From contig DASVQA010000207.1 in assembly GCA_036389375.1 (NCBI GenBank), forward strand, positions 1 to 9,462: a DNA stretch of 9,462 bases. Direction: 5' to 3'. Source of the stretch: QHXQ01 sp036389375 (GTDB lineage Bacteria > Acidobacteriota > Blastocatellia > Pyrinomonadales > Pyrinomonadaceae). Each line of letters begins with the position of its first letter. Within the stretch, counting starts at the first letter, position 1. The notes below the pieces were generated by a model. The model saw nothing but the letters and a program-made list of their open reading frames with translations. It was not told the origin of the DNA and did not search any database. Positions 6,275-9,462 of the stretch are shown piece by piece. A program made the position numbers and the translations under genes.

Positions 6275-7993
6275 ATGAATCGCCCGCTCTCTATATTTCG
6301 TTCCAACGGTCTGCGCCTCGTCTTAACGAGTTTAATTCTGTGCGCCGCCGCGTTCGCCCTAAACGTCAGCAGCGCCGCACAGACGCGCACCAACAACGGC
6401 GTCACAATCATGTCGCATGGCAGCGACGACGGGAATCCGACGCCGACGCCCACACCTTCGCCGTCGCCCACAGCATCGCCCACGCCTTCGCCATCACCGA
6501 CCGCTTCGCCTTCGCCCGCACCCGGCGCGGAGACGAGCGTCGAGATCGATCTGGTGGGCGCGGCCATAAACGGCGCGACGCCGCGCGGCGAGGCCGAGTT
6601 GAAACGCCGCGCCGACGGCACACGCGAGTTCGAGGTCAGCGTGCGGAACGTGAATCTCGCGGCCGGGACGCGTCTGAACGTCATCGTGGACGGCAAGAAG
6701 GTGGGCGAGATCGTCGTGACTTCCCTGCTCAACGGCAAGTTCGAGTTGGACACGCGCGACGGTCAGGCGCTGCCGCCCGTCGTCAGCGGCACGACCGTCG
6801 CGGTCACGGATCAGGCGGGCGCAACCATCGTCGCCGGTTCATTCTCCGTCACGCTGCCGCCGCCCGGCCCCACGCCGACGCCCAGCCCGACGCCTGCGCC
6901 GCAGCCGGGCGCTGACATCATCCTGCGCATCCCGCTCGTCGGTTCGGTGCTGAACGGCGTCATCCCGAAGGGGCACGCAGAGTTTAAGCAGCGCGCGGGC
7001 GGCAACGAGTTCGAGGTCGAGATTGAGGACGTGAACCTGCCGGCCGGCACGACGTTCAACGTGCTGGTGGATAACGTGAGCGTCGGTCAGATCGTCTTGG
7101 GTCAGTTCTTCAAGGGCAAGCTTGAGTTGGAAGCCGAGCACGGACAGGCTGTGCCCGCGATCACGAACGGCACGGTCATCACCGTCGTCAACAGTGCGGG
7201 CACGACGATTCTCGCGGGCAGCTTTGGCGCAAACGCCAGCGCCGCCGCGCTCGTCAATCCGCTTGAAGACACCAGTTTCTTCGTGCGCCAGCAGTACATT
7301 GATTTCCTGAATCGCGGGCCGGAAGAGGCGGGCTTGAACGCATGGGTGAACCTGCTCAATCAGTGCCCTGAGAACGGCTACGGCACGACGCACGTCGAGT
7401 GCGACCGTGTGCAGGTCTCGGCCGGTTTCTATCGCTCGCAGGAATTCTTAGGGCGCGGCTACTTCATCTATCGCGCCTACGACGCCGCGCTCGGTCGGCT
7501 GCCGCGCTACGCAGAGTTTCTGCCGGAGATGGGCCGCCTCGGCGCAGCTCGCACGGCAACCGAGTTGGAAGCGAACAAGGCGGCCTACATGGACGACTTC
7601 GTGCAGCGCGCAGAGTTCCAGACCCGTTACGCGGGATTGACCGACGCAGCGCATGCTGAAGAATTTGTGAGCCGGCTGGAACAGACGGCGGGTGTGCGCC
7701 TGGCCAGCCACGCGCAGTTGGTTGGCGACCTGCGCAGCGGCGCACGCACCCTCGCGCAGACCTTGCGCGCGTTCCTCGACAGCCCTGAAGTCAACGATCA
7801 TTTCATCTTCCGGGGCTTCGTCACGATGCAGTATTTCGGCTACCTGCGGCGCGACCCTGAGCCGGCCGGCTGGAACGCATGGGTGAACGTCCTTACCAAC
7901 GGCGCAGGCAACATTCAACCCGGCGACTACCGCACGCTCATCTTCGGTTTCGTCCACTCGCAAGAGTACCGCAACCGCTTCGGCCATCCGTAG
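6275..7993 (+). CDS. Exported protein with Pro/Thr/Ser linker, two copies of an unnamed domain and DUF4214 repeats
   Basis: This is a 572-residue protein. Residues 1-36 are a Sec signal peptide (hydrophobic LVLTSLILCAAAFALNV, likely cut near SSA or SAA). Residues 55-84 are a flexible linker of PT, PS and AS pairs. Two clearly homologous domains of about 105 residues follow (about 88-190 and 214-317), sharing (V/I)xLxxxLVG...NG..P.G.AE.K.R, EFEV...(V/D)VNL.AGT..NV.VD, (L/F).(N/K)GK.EL......GQA.P and AG.TI.AGSF, joined by a second PTPSP linker (199-211). I cannot name this domain; beta-sandwich is a guess. Residues about 334-570 hold DUF4214-type repeats, seen in FVRQQYIDFLNRGPEEAG.NAWVN and FVTMQYFGYLRRDPEPAGWNAWVN, plus a less clear middle copy (395-450). 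DUF4214 is common in secreted and surface proteins; its role is unclear. AGGAG lies 11 nt before the ATG, slightly long. A sigma-54-type promoter and structured leader precede it, and a strong hairpin follows. Confidence 0.92.
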   Translation: MNRPLSIFRSNGLRLVLTSLILCAAAFALNVSSAAQTRTNNGVTIMSHGSDDGNPTPTPTPSPSPTASPTPSPSPTASPSPAPGAETSVEIDLVGAAINGATPRGEAELKRRADGTREFEVSVRNVNLAAGTRLNVIVDGKKVGEIVVTSLLNGKFELDTRDGQALPPVVSGTTVAVTDQAGATIVAGSFSVTLPPPGPTPTPSPTPAPQPGADIILRIPLVGSVLNGVIPKGHAEFKQRAGGNEFEVEIEDVNLPAGTTFNVLVDNVSVGQIVLGQFFKGKLELEAEHGQAVPAITNGTVITVVNSAGTTILAGSFGANASAAALVNPLEDTSFFVRQQYIDFLNRGPEEAGLNAWVNLLNQCPENGYGTTHVECDRVQVSAGFYRSQEFLGRGYFIYRAYDAALGRLPRYAEFLPEMGRLGAARTATELEANKAAYMDDFVQRAEFQTRYAGLTDAAHAEEFVSRLEQTAGVRLASHAQLVGDLRSGARTLAQTLRAFLDSPEVNDHFIFRGFVTMQYFGYLRRDPEPAGWNAWVNVLTNGAGNIQPGDYRTLIFGFVHSQEYRNRFGHP

Positions 7994-8008
7994 ATAACTG
8001 CTCTAACC

Positions 8009-8058
8009 AAGACAAACAGGGGAGACGGCGCACGCTGCGCGTCTCCCCTGTTTGTCTT
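8009..8058 (+). terminator. Strong intrinsic terminator after the DUF4214 gene
   Basis: A perfect 19-bp stem with arms 8009-8027 (AAGACAAACAGGGGAGACG) and 8040-8058, and a 12-nt loop (8028-8039). The 3' arm itself ends in TTTGTCTT, serving as the U-rich tract. It begins 15 bp after the stop codon. The symmetric A-rich and T-rich flanks could allow termination in both directions. It insulates the DUF4214 gene from the caspase-like gene. Confidence 0.88.
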
Positions 8059-8298
8059 ATGACTATTGACACCAATCACTGATAAGCATATCGTGCTCAT
8101 GCTTTCGCCGCGCCCTCGTAACGCTCACGTTCGTCACCAAAATTGATTTTCGATCAACTGGCTTTTACTACTAGTCGTTCAAGCTTGGCGCAAGGTTAGA
8201 GCTTCTGCCGGGTTTAGCTAGATGATTAAGCATTCAAGCAGATTGAGTTGCGGTTATTAAGGGATAGCCAACCCCTCATCGGAGAGGAGAATGGGACT
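8059..8298 (+). other. Intergenic region upstream of the caspase-like gene
   Basis: A 240-bp AT-richer stretch presumably carrying the promoter of the caspase-like gene. I see a short inverted repeat TTGAT/ATCAA around TTTCG (8143-8157), which could be an operator, and a weak TTGATT with TACTAC 17 bp later that is too poor to call a promoter. Just before the gene is a purine-rich ribosome site, GGAGAGGAGA (8281-8290), 8 nt from the ATG. Confidence 0.5.
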
Positions 8299-9462
8299 AT
8301 GAGAAACTTGCTGGGCTGCTGTTTTCTGTCTGCATTCTTGTTCACTTTGACAACGCCCGCGCAACAGAGTAGGCCGATTATGCCGGCCGCTGTTAACACA
8401 GAGCGGCGTGTCGCAATGGTCATTGGTAATAGCGCCTATGAGCTTGCGCCCTTGAAGAACCCGGTCAATGACGCGCGTGATATTGCCCATGCATTAACGA
8501 CGTTAGGCTTTGAAGTAAGCTATAAGGAAGATTTGAATCAGAAAGATATGAAACGCGCCATTCGTGAATTTGGCGCACAGATAAGGAAAGGCGGCGTTGG
8601 TCTCTTTTATTATGCGGGCCATGGTGTGCAGGTGAATGGCGTAAATTACCTCATCCCGGTCGATGCGAAAGTCGAAAGCGAAGAAGAGGTAGAATATGAA
8701 TGTGTGGACGCAGGTTTTGTGTTGGCGCAGATGGAGAGTGCTGGCAACACCATGAACATCATGATTCTGGATGCCTGCCGGAACAATCCTTTTGCGCGTA
8801 GCTTTCGCTCTCCTTCGCGCGGGTTGGCGCAGATGAAAGCGCCGAGCGGAACGCTCATTGCGTATGCGACCGCACCGGGCTCCGTGGCTAGCGACGGGAA
8901 TGCAAAGAATGGGATTTACACGCAGGAACTACTCAAATCTATGCTGACGCCGAATTTGAGTATAGAAGAATTTTTTAAACGCGTCAGAATTTCAGTGCGT
9001 AATTTAACGCAAGATAAACAAACACCATGGGAGTCATCTTCGCTCACATGCGATTTCTATTTTAATCAAGCTGGTGAGGTCGCGGACGCAGCAATCTTTC
9101 CATTAGGGACAAATGAGACAGAGCCAATAGCAGACCCGGCAAAAAACCTAGGCTCAATGAGAGGTAGCTCGCTCGCGCCAGATGAGGGCGCGTTCAACGG
9201 TGGGACTTACACGAACAAGTTCTTCAGCTTCACGCTGACCTTCCCAGTCGAGTGGACTGTGCAGGGTAAAGAAATGAAGGAGATCATTGATACTACAGGA
9301 AAACACCTCCTAGCGGGCGATAACAAGAACTTGCAGGCCATGATCGATTCCGCATCGCAAAACTCTTTCCACCTGCTGACCATCTCAAAGTTCGCTCTTG
9401 GTGCACCCGTTGATTTTAACCCTATGCTCCTCTGCTTAGCCGAGCGGGTCAGCCTGTTCCCG
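8299..9462 (+). CDS. Exported caspase-like (peptidase C14) protein with C-terminal extension (partial, runs off right edge)
   Basis: 388 residues are visible and the frame is open to the last base. Residues 1-21 form a signal peptide (LLGCCFLSAFLFTLTTPA, cut before QQS). Residues 36-256 are a caspase-fold domain of the bacterial metacaspase/C14 type: RVAMVIGNSAY with NPVNDARDIAHAL, catalytic His108 in YYAGHGVQ, NYLIPVDA, catalytic Cys160 in ILDACRNNPF, and YATAPGSVASDG. Both dyad residues are present, so cysteine-peptidase activity is plausible, probably after basic residues if it behaves like metacaspases. After a linker (257-300), about 300-388 start a second domain (FFSFTLTFPVEWTV...) whose identity I cannot fix; it has a PsbP-like look only. 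The ATG at 8299 is chosen for the GGAGAGGAGA site 8 nt upstream; the ATG at 8291 is out of frame. Codons in the caspase part are much less GC-rich than in neighbouring genes, while the C-terminal part is GC-rich again. A strong terminator separates it from the DUF4214 gene. Confidence 0.92.
   Translation, partial: MRNLLGCCFLSAFLFTLTTPAQQSRPIMPAAVNTERRVAMVIGNSAYELAPLKNPVNDARDIAHALTTLGFEVSYKEDLNQKDMKRAIREFGAQIRKGGVGLFYYAGHGVQVNGVNYLIPVDAKVESEEEVEYECVDAGFVLAQMESAGNTMNIMILDACRNNPFARSFRSPSRGLAQMKAPSGTLIAYATAPGSVASDGNAKNGIYTQELLKSMLTPNLSIEEFFKRVRISVRNLTQDKQTPWESSSLTCDFYFNQAGEVADAAIFPLGTNETEPIADPAKNLGSMRGSSLAPDEGAFNGGTYTNKFFSFTLTFPVEWTVQGKEMKEIIDTTGKHLLAGDNKNLQAMIDSASQNSFHLLTISKFALGAPVDFNPMLLCLAERVSLFP

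Noticed and set aside
6839..7393. Minus-strand frames opposite the DUF4214 gene (also 7448-7987 and 6217-6753)
   Set aside because: They are antisense to a well-supported exported protein; apparent Val/Gly or Arg repeats are the reverse reading of the Pro/Thr linker and GC-ending codons.
8186..8201. Possible sigma-54 element TGGCGCAAGGTTAGAG before the caspase-like gene
   Set aside because: The -24 GG is present but the -12 block reads TAGAG instead of TTGCW, so the match is too weak to call beside the three better ones.
8299..8319. LLGC near the N-terminus of the caspase-like protein as a lipobox
   Set aside because: The cysteine is at residue 7, far too close to the start for a lipoprotein signal; the hydrophobic stretch continues after it and ends in a normal TPA cleavage region.

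Overview
The window looks like a GC-rich chromosomal segment from an Acidobacteriota member, most plausibly class Blastocatellia (Pyrinomonadaceae-like). This is an inference from gene content: TPR-fused sigma-54 activators, exported proteins with Pro/Thr/Ser linkers and DUF4214 repeats, exported subtilases, exported caspase-like proteins, and AGGAG-type ribosome binding sites. No rRNA or other marker gene is present, so the placement is tentative.

Layout: (1) Bases 1-5425 hold three genes, all on the minus strand. In transcription order they are an exported S8 (subtilisin-like) protease with hexapeptide repeats (5425-3293), a GNAT acetyltransferase with a DUF4081-like N-terminal half (3191-2274), and a sigma-54 activator with a long TPR sensor region (2216 to beyond base 1), cut just after its Walker A motif. 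(2) Bases 5426-6274 are a large divergent intergenic region with no convincing gene but unusual regulatory structure. It has two near-consensus sigma-54 (-24/-12) promoters in an exact 22-bp tandem duplication pointing at the protease. A near-consensus sigma-54 promoter points the other way, at the DUF4214 gene. Between them lie a perfect 10-10-10 dyad and a related imperfect dyad that could be activator sites. A hairpin-rich leader precedes the DUF4214 gene. (3) Bases 6275-7993 (+) encode an exported protein with a Pro/Thr/Ser linker, two copies of an approximately 105-residue domain and DUF4214-type repeats, followed by a 19-bp perfect terminator hairpin. (4) From about 8060 the base composition drops. 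An exported caspase-like (C14) protein starts at 8299 and runs off the right edge; its caspase module is AT-richer than its C-terminal part.

Working model (inference): the divergent region is a sigma-54-controlled switch for two exported proteins, a protease and a DUF4214 surface or secreted protein, driven by an activator bound at the central dyads. The TPR-type activator at the left end is the obvious but unproven candidate. The acetyltransferase may be co-transcribed with the activator. The caspase-like gene is a separate unit that adds a second exported protease-family protein to the neighbourhood.
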